A stretch of 61,039 nucleotides of DNA, taken from contig JAEDFS010000009.1 of assembly GCA_016297895.1 (NCBI GenBank), positions 1-61,039 on the forward strand, in the 5' to 3' direction. The position numbers and the translations under genes are program-made. The DNA is from Marvinbryantia sp. GTDB lineage: Bacteria; Bacillota; Clostridia; Lachnospirales; Lachnospiraceae. Under the pieces are notes generated by a model. It was not told where the DNA came from. It did no database searches and saw only the letters and a list, made by a program, of their open reading frames with translations. Shown piece by piece: positions 26,081 to 35,341 of the stretch; position 1 is the stretch's first letter; each line of letters starts with the position of its first letter.

Positions 26081-26569
26081 ATGAAAATCGCCGTATATCC
26101 AGGAAGCTTTGATCCTGTGACAAATGGACATCTTGATATTATGAAACGGTCGGCTGCACTGGTGGATCAGCTGATCGTGGGAGTTTTGCAGAATAACACA
26201 AAAAATCCATTGTTTTCTTTAGAAGAACGTGTTAAGATACTGATGGAAGTAACAAAAGATATCAGTAACATCAAGGTAGAAGCTTTCAGTGGGCTTTCTA
26301 TTGATTTTGCAAAAAAATGCAATGCGAAATTTCTTGTAAGAGGTCTTCGGGCAATTACTGATTTTGACTATGAACTTCAGATGGCTCAGACTAATCGGAT
26401 CCTGTCGCCTGGCATCGATACCATATTTCTGACGACCAGTCTGGAATATGCATATCTGAGTTCTTCTACGGTAAAAGAAGTGGCATTTTACGGAGGAGAT
26501 ATCAAAAAATTTGTGCCGGATTCCGTAGCCGCTGCAGTATCAGAAAAAATGAATCAAAAGAGAGTATAA
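26081..26569 (+). CDS. coaD: Pantetheine-phosphate adenylyltransferase CoaD
   Basis: Forms dephospho-CoA from 4'-phosphopantetheine and ATP. The 162-aa protein has the nucleotidyltransferase motif YPGSFDPVTNGH, the FLVRGLRAITDFDYE block and SSSTVKEVA. ATG 26081, after GGGAGG, is preferred to an upstream in-frame start at 26054. Confidence 0.95.
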   Translation: MKIAVYPGSFDPVTNGHLDIMKRSAALVDQLIVGVLQNNTKNPLFSLEERVKILMEVTKDISNIKVEAFSGLSIDFAKKCNAKFLVRGLRAITDFDYELQMAQTNRILSPGIDTIFLTTSLEYAYLSSSTVKEVAFYGGDIKKFVPDSVAAAVSEKMNQKRV

Positions 26570-26598
26570 AATATAATAAGGAATAAGGAGAGGTTATC

Positions 26599-27204
26599 AT
26601 GAGCAGCAGAATTGAACAGATCATTGAAGAAATTGAAGAGTATGTGGACAGTTGTAAATTTCAGCCATTATCTTCCACAAAGATCGTAGTGAATAAGGAA
26701 GAACTGGAAGAACTGTTACGCGAGCTGAGAATGAAGACTCCTGATGAGATCAAGAGATATCAGAAGATTATCAGCAACAAAGATGCGATCCTTGCAGATG
26801 CTCAGACAAAAGCGGATGCAGTGCTTGCTGATGCGGCAGAAAAGCAGCAGCGCATGGTTGACGAAAATGAAATAATGCGTGAAGCAGTTGCTCAGTCCAA
26901 TGCACTTCTGGAACAGACCCGCAGACAGGCTCAGGAAATCCTGGACTCCGCCACAGAGGATGCAAATAATATCCGTATGAGTGCAATCAGCTATACAGAC
27001 GATATGCTGGCTAACCTGGAACAGATCATGAGTCATGCAACGGATACGGTCAGCTCCAAATACAATACCTTTATCAATGCAATGCAGTCCTGCTATGATA
27101 TTGTTACGAAAAACCGTGCAGAACTGTCTCCTCAGAGCAGTGCTTCCAGCAACTACGTTCCTTCCGCTGAGGTCGAAGAAGAGGAGGAGGAAGAAACAGA
27201 ATAA
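26599..27204 (+). CDS. Coiled-coil protein of unknown function
   Basis: 201 aa, soluble and highly charged. Residues ~1-60 form a short N-terminal region (SSTKIVVNKEELEELLREL), residues ~60-170 a long coiled coil rich in Ala, Gln and Glu, and the C terminus ends in a Glu-only stretch. The pattern resembles V-type ATPase subunit E or DivIVA-like helical proteins, but no family can be assigned with confidence. It lies between coaD and ylbJ, where B. subtilis has only ylbJ. It is likely cotranscribed with rsmD and coaD. Confidence 0.65.
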   Translation: MSSRIEQIIEEIEEYVDSCKFQPLSSTKIVVNKEELEELLRELRMKTPDEIKRYQKIISNKDAILADAQTKADAVLADAAEKQQRMVDENEIMREAVAQSNALLEQTRRQAQEILDSATEDANNIRMSAISYTDDMLANLEQIMSHATDTVSSKYNTFINAMQSCYDIVTKNRAELSPQSSASSNYVPSAEVEEEEEEETE

Positions 27205-27216
27205 GGTTTCTCTCTG

Positions 27217-28152
27217 CTAAAAAAATAAAAAGATCGTCATAAAAAATGCAAGAACTGTGATGATAGTTTTCGATCCTAAGTATCGTCTGAATGAGATACC
27301 AAGATCGTTCAGCATAGCCTGCGACTGTGCAGCACAACAGAGACCTCCGAATACGGTTGCGGTACAAAGGAGAATGGTGAGTATCGGCATGGGGAGCGAA
27401 AGAGCTGATAGCCTGTGAATTCCTGTTGTGATCTCCAGCAGTGCTGTGAGCAGAGCTTTTAAAAGCTCTGAACTGTGTGGGATCAGATCCATTATGGAAG
27501 TAAATACAGAAAAGAGGGTAATGTATCCTCCCAGTTTTGTTATGCTTTGAATACCGTTTGTAATACAGGCATCTGTCACGGCCATGTTAGGCGCTGTGAA
27601 GGATGCCTTGTTTACTGAAGAAACAGAAGAAATTTGTCCTGCATTTTTGTTGCGAAAGGTCGGATTGGTGAGAAGACCATAAAGCAAAGGGGATCCATAT
27701 ACGATCATAAGTACGGCACCGACTGGGAGATGATTCCGGTTAAGATGCTGACCAAACAGATAATTCAGGGTAAAAGCAGGGCTTACGTTATTGCAGAATA
27801 GTGCCAGATAGGCAGATTCTTCTTCGGAGATCATGTTTTTTTTTCGAAGATCAGAAAGCACTTTCACACCCATGGGGAATCCGCAGAGAAATCCGCACAG
27901 AAGGGCGTAGCTTCCAAAGATACTCAGACCGAGAAAACGTAAAATGAGTATGTAAGCCGGATAAGCAAGACGGCCCGCCAGGTTGGTCGATATGAGAATG
28001 TTGGAGAGAATCATGACTGGCAGAAGAGAGGGAACAAGTGTCTCCAGCCAGAGTGTGAGCCCCTTGGAAGCACCGCAGAAGGCCTGTTCGGGAAAAAGCA
28101 GGATACTGAAAAAAAGAATCATGAATACGGCGGAATAAACATATTTTTTCAT
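27217..28152 (-). CDS. ylbJ: Sporulation integral membrane protein YlbJ
   Basis: A 311-aa protein with about eight membrane segments and the nucleoside-recognition (Gate) pattern, e.g. CGFLCGFPMGVKVLSDL and FCNNVSPAFTLNY. YlbJ is required for spore cortex formation in B. subtilis and is a candidate exporter of a small molecule. The downstream order after coaD matches B. subtilis, but the gene here points the opposite way, which suggests a local inversion. GAGG lies seven bases before the ATG on the minus strand. Confidence 0.88.
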   Translation of the reverse strand: MKKYVYSAVFMILFFSILLFPEQAFCGASKGLTLWLETLVPSLLPVMILSNILISTNLAGRLAYPAYILILRFLGLSIFGSYALLCGFLCGFPMGVKVLSDLRKKNMISEEESAYLALFCNNVSPAFTLNYLFGQHLNRNHLPVGAVLMIVYGSPLLYGLLTNPTFRNKNAGQISSVSSVNKASFTAPNMAVTDACITNGIQSITKLGGYITLFSVFTSIMDLIPHSSELLKALLTALLEITTGIHRLSALSLPMPILTILLCTATVFGGLCCAAQSQAMLNDLGISFRRYLGSKTIITVLAFFMTIFLFF

Positions 28153-28179
28153 GAATAACCTCGCTGTATTTTTAATAAG

Positions 28180-28208
28180 TTGAATAGGGGAATTGTATGT
28201 GTTATACT
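28180..28208 (+). promoter_or_regulatory. Promoter of relQ
   Basis: TTGAAT and TATACT with a 17-base spacer, about 58 bases before the ATG. It overlaps the possible divergent ylbJ promoter. Confidence 0.5.
28192..28199 (-). promoter_or_regulatory. Possible sigma-E -10 element of ylbJ
   Basis: CATACAAT on the minus strand is a full match to the sigma-E -10 consensus, about 40 bases before ylbJ. No well-spaced -35 was found. ylbJ is sigma-E dependent in B. subtilis. Confidence 0.3.
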
Positions 28209-28265
28209 TTATTATAAGATATCAGACAATAGAACCGGAATTTTTAAAAGACAGGGGCAAAGAGA

Positions 28266-29087
28266 ATGGAAATACGCTTATGGAGAGATTTACTGGATCC
28301 TTATGATCTGGCAGTCAGGGAACTGACGGTAAAATTTAGTCACTTACGTTATGAGCATCATGCCAGAGGAATCTATTCACCGATTGAAGAGGTGACGGGG
28401 CGTGTAAAGTCTGTATCCAGCATTCTGGACAAGATGCAGAAAAAGAATATTGATTTTGACGAAATTGAGCAGAGAATGGAAGATATTGCGGGAATCCGCA
28501 TTATCTGTCAGTTTGTGGAGGATATTCCAAAAGTGGCAGATATTATCCGGAATCGAACCGATATGCAGGTGATTCAGGAAAAAGATTATGTGGAAAATAT
28601 GAAATCCAGCGGTTATCGAAGCTTTCATATGATCATCCGGTATCAGGTACAGACTGCTGCGGGACCAAAAACGATTCAGGCAGAGATTCAGATCCGTACC
28701 ATGGGAATGAATTTCTGGTCCACCATTGAACATTCCCTGCAGTATAAATACAAACATAACATCCCGCAGCATTTAAAAGAAAAGCTTTTACGTTCTGCAG
28801 ATTCCATCGTTACACTGGATAATGAGATGTCAAGAGTGCGGGATGAGATCATGGATGCTCAGAATTCCATGAGGCTGCAGGCCAATCTTGTGGCTGAGAT
28901 TCTGCAGAATATCCAGAATCTGTACAGTCTGGCAAATCAAAGGGAGATTGCCAAGATCCAGGATGAATTTTATGAGGTATACCGGGAAGGGGATTTGGAA
29001 AAGCTGGAGCGTTTTCACAAGCAGTTGGACATCATATCAGAGGGCTACCGTGCGCAGTCGATCTCTTTTGACGAGGAACATATTTAG
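28266..29087 (+). CDS. relQ: Small alarmone synthetase, RelQ/YjbM-type GTP pyrophosphokinase
   Basis: A 273-aa synthetase-only (p)ppGpp enzyme. The RelA/SpoT synthetase motifs are IAGIRIICQF, SSGYRSFHMIIRY and EIQIRTMGMNFWSTIEHSL; the HD hydrolase domain is absent. C-terminal helices (~200-270) mediate tetramerisation in RelQ proteins. It has its own promoter, as expected for a stress-induced alarmone source. Confidence 0.9.
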   Translation: MEIRLWRDLLDPYDLAVRELTVKFSHLRYEHHARGIYSPIEEVTGRVKSVSSILDKMQKKNIDFDEIEQRMEDIAGIRIICQFVEDIPKVADIIRNRTDMQVIQEKDYVENMKSSGYRSFHMIIRYQVQTAAGPKTIQAEIQIRTMGMNFWSTIEHSLQYKYKHNIPQHLKEKLLRSADSIVTLDNEMSRVRDEIMDAQNSMRLQANLVAEILQNIQNLYSLANQREIAKIQDEFYEVYREGDLEKLERFHKQLDIISEGYRAQSISFDEEHI

Positions 29088-29110
29088 AAAACAGACAATG
29101 GAGGAAAGCA

Positions 29111-30481
29111 ATGGAACTTCCGGAAATATTTTTACAGGAAATGAAAGCATTGCTGGGAAACGAATATGAGGATTACCTGGAAAGCTTTCAGAAACCGAAT
29201 TTTCAGGGAATCCGTGTGAATACATCAAAAATATCAGTGGAGGAATTCAAAAGGCTGGTGCCTTTTGCACTGTATCCCATTCCATGGGTAAACAATGGTT
29301 TTTATATTACTCCGGAAGCGGCTGTGACCAGACATCCCTATTATTATGCAGGGCTTTATTACGTGCAGGAACCAAGCGCTATGCTTCCGGCATCCAGACT
29401 CCCGATTTCTGAAGGAGACAGAGTACTGGATCTCTGTGCAGCTCCCGGAGGAAAAGCAACGGAACTGGGAAGCCGCCTAAAGGGCACAGGTGTTCTCGTA
29501 GCCAATGATATCAGCACTTCCAGAGCGAGAGGGCTCCTGAAAAATCTGGAACTTTTCGGAATCAGGAATGTCATGGTCAGCAGTGAAGATCCGGAAAAAC
29601 TAAGGAAGCAGTTTCCAGAGTATTTTGATAAGATTCTGGTGGATGCGCCATGTTCCGGAGAGGGGATGTTTCGAAAAGATCCATCCATGATCCGCTCCTG
29701 GCTGGAGAAGGGGCCGGATGACTATGTAAAGATTCAGGAGGAGCTGCTTGAGCAGGCTGCCGGTATGCTGAAGCCCGGCGGTAAGCTTTTGTACTCCACC
29801 TGTACCTTCTCAGTGAAAGAAGACGAACAGGTCATCTGTCATTTTCTGAGAAACCATGAAGAGATGCGTCTTCTGCCCATGGAATGGTGTAAGGGATTTG
29901 AACATGGAAAAGAGATTGACGGAATCCGGGAGCTTTCCGGATGTGTCCGTATTTTCCCTCATCGTGTCGACGGAGAAGGTCATTTTGCTGCCCTTCTTGA
30001 GAAATGCGATGCCGGTAAGAAAGATTCTGAGAGTAAAAAGGAACCCGGAAAGATTTCCGTGCCGGATGCCTGGAAAGAATTTGCAGAGGAGTATCTGACC
30101 GTGGAATGGGAATCCAAAACGATCCTTTTTATGGATGAGAGGATCTACGCACTTCAGGAAAACATGATGCCCAAAAAGGGAATCCGATATCTGCGAACAG
30201 GCCTGTATCTTGGCGAGGTGAAAAAGAAACGGTTTGAGCCGTCCCAGGCACTGGCCATGACTCTTAAAATGGAACAGTGCAAAAGCGTCCTTTCTCTTCC
30301 GGTATCGGATGAACGTGTGATCCGTTATCTGAAAGGTGAGACACTGGAGCTTTCCGATGAGGAAGCAAAAGAGCTGAAGTCCTGGTGTCTGGTCTGTGTG
30401 GACGGTTATCCTCTGGGCTGGGGGAAATGGGTCAATGGGAGCCTTCGTAATAAATATTACAGCGGATGGAGAATGAGTTAA
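29111..30481 (+). CDS. rsmF: RsmF/NOL1-NOP2-Sun family rRNA (cytosine-5) methyltransferase
   Basis: A 456-aa protein. The central catalytic domain has SAM motif LDLCAAPGGKATELGSRL and the two catalytic-cysteine motifs DAPCSGEGMF and STCTF. The C-terminal domains (VDGYPLGWGKWVNGSLRN) are those of Firmicutes RsmF-like enzymes. It methylates cytosine in 16S rRNA by family; the exact site is not determined. It abuts the pseudouridine synthase gene at zero distance. Confidence 0.88.
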   Translation: MELPEIFLQEMKALLGNEYEDYLESFQKPNFQGIRVNTSKISVEEFKRLVPFALYPIPWVNNGFYITPEAAVTRHPYYYAGLYYVQEPSAMLPASRLPISEGDRVLDLCAAPGGKATELGSRLKGTGVLVANDISTSRARGLLKNLELFGIRNVMVSSEDPEKLRKQFPEYFDKILVDAPCSGEGMFRKDPSMIRSWLEKGPDDYVKIQEELLEQAAGMLKPGGKLLYSTCTFSVKEDEQVICHFLRNHEEMRLLPMEWCKGFEHGKEIDGIRELSGCVRIFPHRVDGEGHFAALLEKCDAGKKDSESKKEPGKISVPDAWKEFAEEYLTVEWESKTILFMDERIYALQENMMPKKGIRYLRTGLYLGEVKKKRFEPSQALAMTLKMEQCKSVLSLPVSDERVIRYLKGETLELSDEEAKELKSWCLVCVDGYPLGWGKWVNGSLRNKYYSGWRMS

Positions 30482-31189
30482 ATGGAAAAAATGAGGCTGG
30501 ACAAATATCTCGCCAATGGGGGAGCCGGTTCCAGAACCGATGTAAAAAATGCTGTTCGAAAGGGAAGAGTGACGGTAAACGGTGAAACGATCCGCCAACC
30601 GGAGAGAAAAATCATGATCCCGGGAGACATTGTCTGTCTGGACCAGAAACCTATTCTCTATGAAACGTATGAATACCATCTTTTGTACAAGCCGGCCGGC
30701 TGTGTCTCGGCCACCCGGGATGAGGTTCATAAAACAGTATTGGATTATGTATCTTCGGACAGAAGATCTGAACTGTTTCCGGTAGGAAGGCTGGATAAAG
30801 ATACGGAGGGACTTCTTCTGATCACCAACGACGGAGAACTGGCGCACCGCCTTCTGTCACCCGCTCATCATGTAGATAAGACCTATTATGCCAGAATAAA
30901 AGGCCATGTCACAGAAGAGGATATCGTAAGGTTTCAGGAGGGAATGGATATCGGTGAGGAAAAACCGACACTGCCGGCAAGGCTTACAATCCTTTCAGAA
31001 GGTGATATTTCTGAGATTGAGGTTACGATACAGGAGGGAAAGTTTCATCAGGTAAAACGGATGTTTCAGGCAGTCGGAAAGGAAGTGCTTTACCTGAAGC
31101 GTCTTTCCATGGGAAGTCTGACACTGGATCCATCCATGAAGCCGGGCGACTGCCGAAGACTTACCGAAGATGAACTGAGAAATTTATAG
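30482..31189 (+). CDS. Pseudouridine synthase, RsuA/RluB family
   Basis: A 235-aa protein with an N-terminal S4 RNA-binding domain (MRLDKYLANGGAGSRTDVK) and a catalytic domain with GRLDKDTEGLLLITNDGE, where the Asp attacks uridine. The C-terminal GKFHQVKRMFQAVGKEV matches RsuA-type enzymes acting on one rRNA site. It starts right after the rsmF stop codon, so the two rRNA modification genes are coupled. Confidence 0.9.
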   Translation: MEKMRLDKYLANGGAGSRTDVKNAVRKGRVTVNGETIRQPERKIMIPGDIVCLDQKPILYETYEYHLLYKPAGCVSATRDEVHKTVLDYVSSDRRSELFPVGRLDKDTEGLLLITNDGELAHRLLSPAHHVDKTYYARIKGHVTEEDIVRFQEGMDIGEEKPTLPARLTILSEGDISEIEVTIQEGKFHQVKRMFQAVGKEVLYLKRLSMGSLTLDPSMKPGDCRRLTEDELRNL

Positions 31190-31204
31190 AATAGAGGATG
31201 TTTC

Positions 31205-33112
31205 ATGAGCAACGGATTTTTACCCATATCCGGAAAAGATATGGAAGAAGCAGGAATTGAACAACTGGATTTTGTATATATTACGGGGGATGCCTATGTG
31301 GATCACCCCTCCTTTGCTCATGCGGTGATCAGCCGCATACTTGAGGCAAACGGATACCGGGTAGGAATCATTTCCCAGCCGGACTGGAAAAACAAAGACA
31401 GTGTTACGATCCTGGGAGAACCGAGACTGGGCTTCCTGGTATCTTCAGGAAATATGGATTCCATGGTCAATCATTATTCTGTGTCAAAAAAACGCAGAAA
31501 GACAGATGCCTTTACACCGGGAGGAATCATGGGCAAACGTCCGGATCGTGCCGTTACTGTTTACTGTAACCTGATCCGTCAAACCTATCGCACGAAACCG
31601 GTGATCATCGGCGGAATCGAAGCCAGTTTAAGAAGACTGGCCCATTATGATTACTGGTCGGATTCCCTGAAGCGTTCCATTCTGCTGGATTCCGGAGCAG
31701 ATCTGATCTCCTATGGAATGGGAGAGCGTTCCATCGTTGAGATCGCTGATGCACTGAATGCGGGAATCTCAGTCAGGGATCTTACCTTTATTGATGGTAC
31801 TGTTTATAAGACACGGGATCTGGATTCTGTTTACGATTACATTCGGCTTCCCTCCTATGAGGAGTTGAAAGCGGACAAGCTCAATTATGCAAAAAGCTTT
31901 TATGTGCAGTACTGCAATACGGATCCATTTTCCGGAAAGCGGCTGGTGGAGCCTTATGAAAATGGAATGTATGTGGTGCAGAATCCTCCTCAGAAACCAC
32001 TGAGTCAGGCAGAGATGGATCGTGTCTATGGCCTGGATTATATGAGGAACTATCACCCTTCCTATGAGGAAGCAGGCGGAGTGCCGGCCATAGAGGAAGT
32101 GAAGTATTCCCTGGTCAGCAATCGGGGCTGTTTTGGCGGCTGCAGCTTCTGTGCACTTACTTTCCATCAGGGAAGGATCATTCAGACCAGAAGCCATGAG
32201 TCGCTTGTTGCAGAGGCTTCCAAATTTGTATGGGAAAAGGATTTTAAGGGATATATTCATGATGTGGGCGGCCCCACTGCCAATTTCCGGCAGCCTGCCT
32301 GTAAAAAACAGCTGGAAAAGGGTGCCTGTCCCCAGAAGCAGTGTCTGTTCCCTAAACCATGTAAAAATCTGATCGCAGATCACAGTGATTATCTGGAATT
32401 GCTACACAAACTCAGACAGCTGCCCAATGTGAAAAAAGTGTTCATTCGTTCCGGAATCCGGTTTGATTACCTTCTGGCGGATCCGGATGATACCTTTTTC
32501 CGTGAACTGGTGGAGCATCATGTCAGCGGACAGTTGAAGGTTGCACCGGAGCATATTTCGGATAAAGTACTTTCCAAAATGGGGAAGCCTTCCAATGATG
32601 TATATCAGAAATTTGTGCAAAAATATAAGGCACTGAATCAGGAATGTGAAAAAAATCAATATCTGGTACCATATCTTATGTCCTCCCATCCGGGTTCTAC
32701 ATTAAAAGAAGCCGTGGAACTGGCAGAATATCTGCGGGATCTGGGATATATGCCGGAGCAGGTGCAGGATTTCTATCCAACACCCTCCACCATTTCCACT
32801 TGTATGTATTATACCGGAGTAGATCCAAGAACTATGGAAAAGGTCTATGTCCCTGTGAATCCTCACGAAAAGGCTATGCAGAGAGCATTGATCCAGTACC
32901 GGAATCCGAATAATTACGATCTGGTCAGGGAAGCTTTGGAAAAAGCCCACCGTACGGATCTGATCGGTTTTGACAGGAAATGTCTGATCCGTCCCAAAAA
33001 AGAAGATATTCTGAGACAGCGTGCAGAAGAGAAAAAGGATGCCCGTTTCGGGCGTCATGCAAGGCCCGGAAAAAAGAAAACGATTCGCAATGTCCATAAA
33101 AAGAAGGTGTAG
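31205..33112 (+). CDS. YgiQ family radical SAM protein
   Basis: A 635-aa protein of the YgiQ family (TIGR03904): an N-terminal domain (QLDFVYITGDAYVDHPSFAH), then a radical SAM core with CFGGCSFCAL providing the three cluster-ligating cysteines, and a C-terminal extension ending in basic residues. A second Cys-rich stretch (ACKKQLEKGACPQKQC) could bind another metal. The reaction of the family has not been established. Confidence 0.9.
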   Translation: MSNGFLPISGKDMEEAGIEQLDFVYITGDAYVDHPSFAHAVISRILEANGYRVGIISQPDWKNKDSVTILGEPRLGFLVSSGNMDSMVNHYSVSKKRRKTDAFTPGGIMGKRPDRAVTVYCNLIRQTYRTKPVIIGGIEASLRRLAHYDYWSDSLKRSILLDSGADLISYGMGERSIVEIADALNAGISVRDLTFIDGTVYKTRDLDSVYDYIRLPSYEELKADKLNYAKSFYVQYCNTDPFSGKRLVEPYENGMYVVQNPPQKPLSQAEMDRVYGLDYMRNYHPSYEEAGGVPAIEEVKYSLVSNRGCFGGCSFCALTFHQGRIIQTRSHESLVAEASKFVWEKDFKGYIHDVGGPTANFRQPACKKQLEKGACPQKQCLFPKPCKNLIADHSDYLELLHKLRQLPNVKKVFIRSGIRFDYLLADPDDTFFRELVEHHVSGQLKVAPEHISDKVLSKMGKPSNDVYQKFVQKYKALNQECEKNQYLVPYLMSSHPGSTLKEAVELAEYLRDLGYMPEQVQDFYPTPSTISTCMYYTGVDPRTMEKVYVPVNPHEKAMQRALIQYRNPNNYDLVREALEKAHRTDLIGFDRKCLIRPKKEDILRQRAEEKKDARFGRHARPGKKKTIRNVHKKKV

Positions 33113-33115
33113 ATT

Positions 33116-33721
33116 TTGAAAAAAACAGAAAAAGGTCAGTATGGCTATATAAGATATGAAAAGAAAAAAAGGATTCTGTTGACCGTGGGATTATTTGCTC
33201 TTCCTGTCCTGATCTTCCTGACAGGACTGTGGCAGACCGGCACACGAAAAAATATGTTCACCTTTGTTGCCATTATGGGATGTCTGCCTGCTGCAAAATG
33301 TGCGGTCAGCATGATTCTGATCTGCCTGCAGAAGTCCCTGGATCCGGTCATTTATGAGGAAATGAAGAAACACGTGAAAGATATGACCGTCCTGTATGAG
33401 TCCACCGTCAGCTCTTATGAGAAAAACATTTCTCTTCCCTGTATCGTCATTTCGGGATTAAATGTTGTCTGCTATACCGACGACCCGAAAGTAGATGCCG
33501 TATTTGCAGAAAATCATATGAAAAAGATCCTTCAGGGAAACGGACTGAAGGCAAATGTAAAGATCTTTCATGAATTAAAACCTTTTTACAGAAGGCTTGA
33601 CGAGATCTGGCCGAATCACAAAGAAACGGAAGAAGCGCTGCCTTATCGTCCGGATGAACGCTATCCAAACCTTACCAGAAATGAACTGGTCATGCATGTG
33701 ATCATGGCCATCTCTGTATAG
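33116..33721 (+). CDS. Hypothetical membrane protein
   Basis: 201 aa, start TTG about seven bases after AGAAGGTG. Residues ~22-42 and ~46-70 are hydrophobic and form two membrane helices; the remaining ~130 residues are soluble and probably cytoplasmic. No family is recognised beyond resemblance to uncharacterised Lachnospiraceae proteins. It lies four bases after ygiQ and 20 before a pseudouridine synthase, so it is probably part of a longer transcript. Confidence 0.65.
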   Translation: MKKTEKGQYGYIRYEKKKRILLTVGLFALPVLIFLTGLWQTGTRKNMFTFVAIMGCLPAAKCAVSMILICLQKSLDPVIYEEMKKHVKDMTVLYESTVSSYEKNISLPCIVISGLNVVCYTDDPKVDAVFAENHMKKILQGNGLKANVKIFHELKPFYRRLDEIWPNHKETEEALPYRPDERYPNLTRNELVMHVIMAISV

Positions 33722-33742
33722 GAACCGGAAAGGAAAAAGAAG

Positions 33743-34720
33743 ATGAAAGAAATCGTGGTAAGAGAAAATGAAGCGGGACAGCGGCTGGATAAACTGCTGG
33801 GGAAATACTTAAACCAGGCGCCCAAAGGTTTTCTCTATAAGATGCTTCGAAAAAAGAATATCACTCTGAACGGAAAAAAAGCCGAAGGAAAGGAAGTGAC
33901 TTATGCGGGAGATGTGGTAAGGATCTTTCTGTCCGAGGAAACCTATGCAAAGTTTTCTTCCGAAAGATCTCAAAACCCGCTGAATGAAAAAGTTCCCTGC
34001 CTGGATCCGAATCAGATCATTTACGAAGACCATCATATTCTGATCATAAATAAACCGGCTGGGATCCTTTCCCAGAAAGCAAGCCCGGAAGATGTCTCTG
34101 TGAATGAAGAGATTCTTTCTTATCTGCTTAAGAAGGGCGAAGTCACAGACGAAGAGCTTCAGACCTTCCGTCCTTCGATCTGCAATCGTCTGGACCGGAA
34201 CACCAGCGGGCTTCTTATTGCAGGAAAAACACTTGCGGGACTGCAGACCATGGCAGCGCTGCTTCGTGACAGAAGCCTTCATAAATACTATCAGTGTCTT
34301 GTTGCCGGTTCTGTTCGTGAGAAGCAGCGTGTGGAGGGCTTTTTATATAAAGATCCCGTACTCAATAAAGTGCGGATTCTGGATAAAGAGGTGCCGGGTG
34401 CGAAACCAATTGCAACAGAATATACTCCGATTCGGGCGGGAGAGAAGATAACCTGTCTGGAGGTGCTTTTGATCACCGGACGATCTCATCAGATCCGTGC
34501 ACATCTTTCCGGCATCGGGCATCCCATCATCGGTGATGTCAAATATGGTAAGGAGAGTATCAACCGTTATTATCAAAAAAACTTCCAGCTTCATCATCAG
34601 CTGCTCCATGCCAGCCGGATGGAATTTCCGGAAATCTCCGGGCCTTTGTCCTACTTGTCGGGCAGTTGCTTTGAAGCTCCGCTGCCTTCTCTGATGACGA
34701 AGATCATGAAAGGAATCTGA
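33743..34720 (+). CDS. RluC/RluD family pseudouridine synthase
   Basis: 325 aa: an N-terminal S4 domain (QRLDKLLGKYLNQAPKGF), then the catalytic domain with CNRLDRNTSGLLIAGKT (active-site Asp) and TGRSHQIRAHLSGIGHPIIG. Such enzymes modify several uridines in 23S rRNA. Variations in the linker and C terminus prevent assignment to RluC or RluD. It is followed at one base by recU. Confidence 0.88.
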   Translation: MKEIVVRENEAGQRLDKLLGKYLNQAPKGFLYKMLRKKNITLNGKKAEGKEVTYAGDVVRIFLSEETYAKFSSERSQNPLNEKVPCLDPNQIIYEDHHILIINKPAGILSQKASPEDVSVNEEILSYLLKKGEVTDEELQTFRPSICNRLDRNTSGLLIAGKTLAGLQTMAALLRDRSLHKYYQCLVAGSVREKQRVEGFLYKDPVLNKVRILDKEVPGAKPIATEYTPIRAGEKITCLEVLLITGRSHQIRAHLSGIGHPIIGDVKYGKESINRYYQKNFQLHHQLLHASRMEFPEISGPLSYLSGSCFEAPLPSLMTKIMKGI

Positions 34721-34721
34721 T

Positions 34722-35255
34722 ATGGCTACATGGAATTCCAGAGGACTGAGGGGATCCTTTCTTGAGGATCTGATCAACAGATCCAATGAGATCTACCTGG
34801 AAAAGGGACTTGCTCTGATACAGAAGATTCCGACGCCTATTACACCGATCCGTATGGATAAGGAAAGCCGTCATATTACACTGGCATATTTTGACCAGAA
34901 AAGTACGGTGGACTATATCGGATGCGTGCAGGGCGTACCGGTCTGCTTTGATGCAAAAGAGTGTACCAGTGATACCTTTTCTCTTCAGAATATTCATCCC
35001 CATCAGGTGAGATTTATGGAAGAATTTGAAAGACAGGGCGGTATTTCTTTTCTGATCATATATTACAGCAAACGGGATGAGATATTCTATCTTCCTTTTT
35101 GCGATATGAAACGTTTCTGGGACAGAAAGGAGCAGGGAGGACGAAAAAGTTTCCGGTATGAAGAACTGAACCGGGAATACCGTCTTTTGAGAAATCATGG
35201 GGTTCTTGTTCCTTACCTGGATGGTCTTCAAAAAGATTTGCTGTCAAGGGATTGA
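34722..35255 (+). CDS. recU: Holliday junction resolvase RecU
   Basis: A 177-aa nuclease with RGSFLEDLINRSNEIY at the N terminus, KIPTPITPI, and the catalytic metal-binding pattern STVDYIG plus CFDAKE. RecU resolves Holliday junctions in Firmicutes, the partner activity of RuvAB encoded 26 kb upstream. In many Firmicutes recU sits next to a PBP gene; here it follows a pseudouridine synthase. Confidence 0.87.
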   Translation: MATWNSRGLRGSFLEDLINRSNEIYLEKGLALIQKIPTPITPIRMDKESRHITLAYFDQKSTVDYIGCVQGVPVCFDAKECTSDTFSLQNIHPHQVRFMEEFERQGGISFLIIYYSKRDEIFYLPFCDMKRFWDRKEQGGRKSFRYEELNREYRLLRNHGVLVPYLDGLQKDLLSRD

Positions 35256-35280
35256 CAAGAATCCTATTGGTGCGTATAAT
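35252..35280 (+). promoter_or_regulatory. Consensus promoter of the histidine operon
   Basis: TTGACA and TATAAT with a 17-base spacer; the -35 overlaps the recU stop codon. The leader of about 55 bases is too short for a T-box. Confidence 0.8.
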
Positions 35281-35341
35281 GATACAAGTGATTTAGCGAA
35301 TTAGCACTGTACAACAATAAAGTGCAAGGGAGAAGACGACT

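Noticed and set aside
29810..30847. A 345-codon open frame on the minus strand
   Set aside because: It lies wholly opposite the rsmF and pseudouridine synthase genes, shows no family match and has no ribosome site; a shadow frame.
35256..35341. T-box leader before hisZ
   Set aside because: The leader is about 55 bases and lacks the T-box core and terminator.
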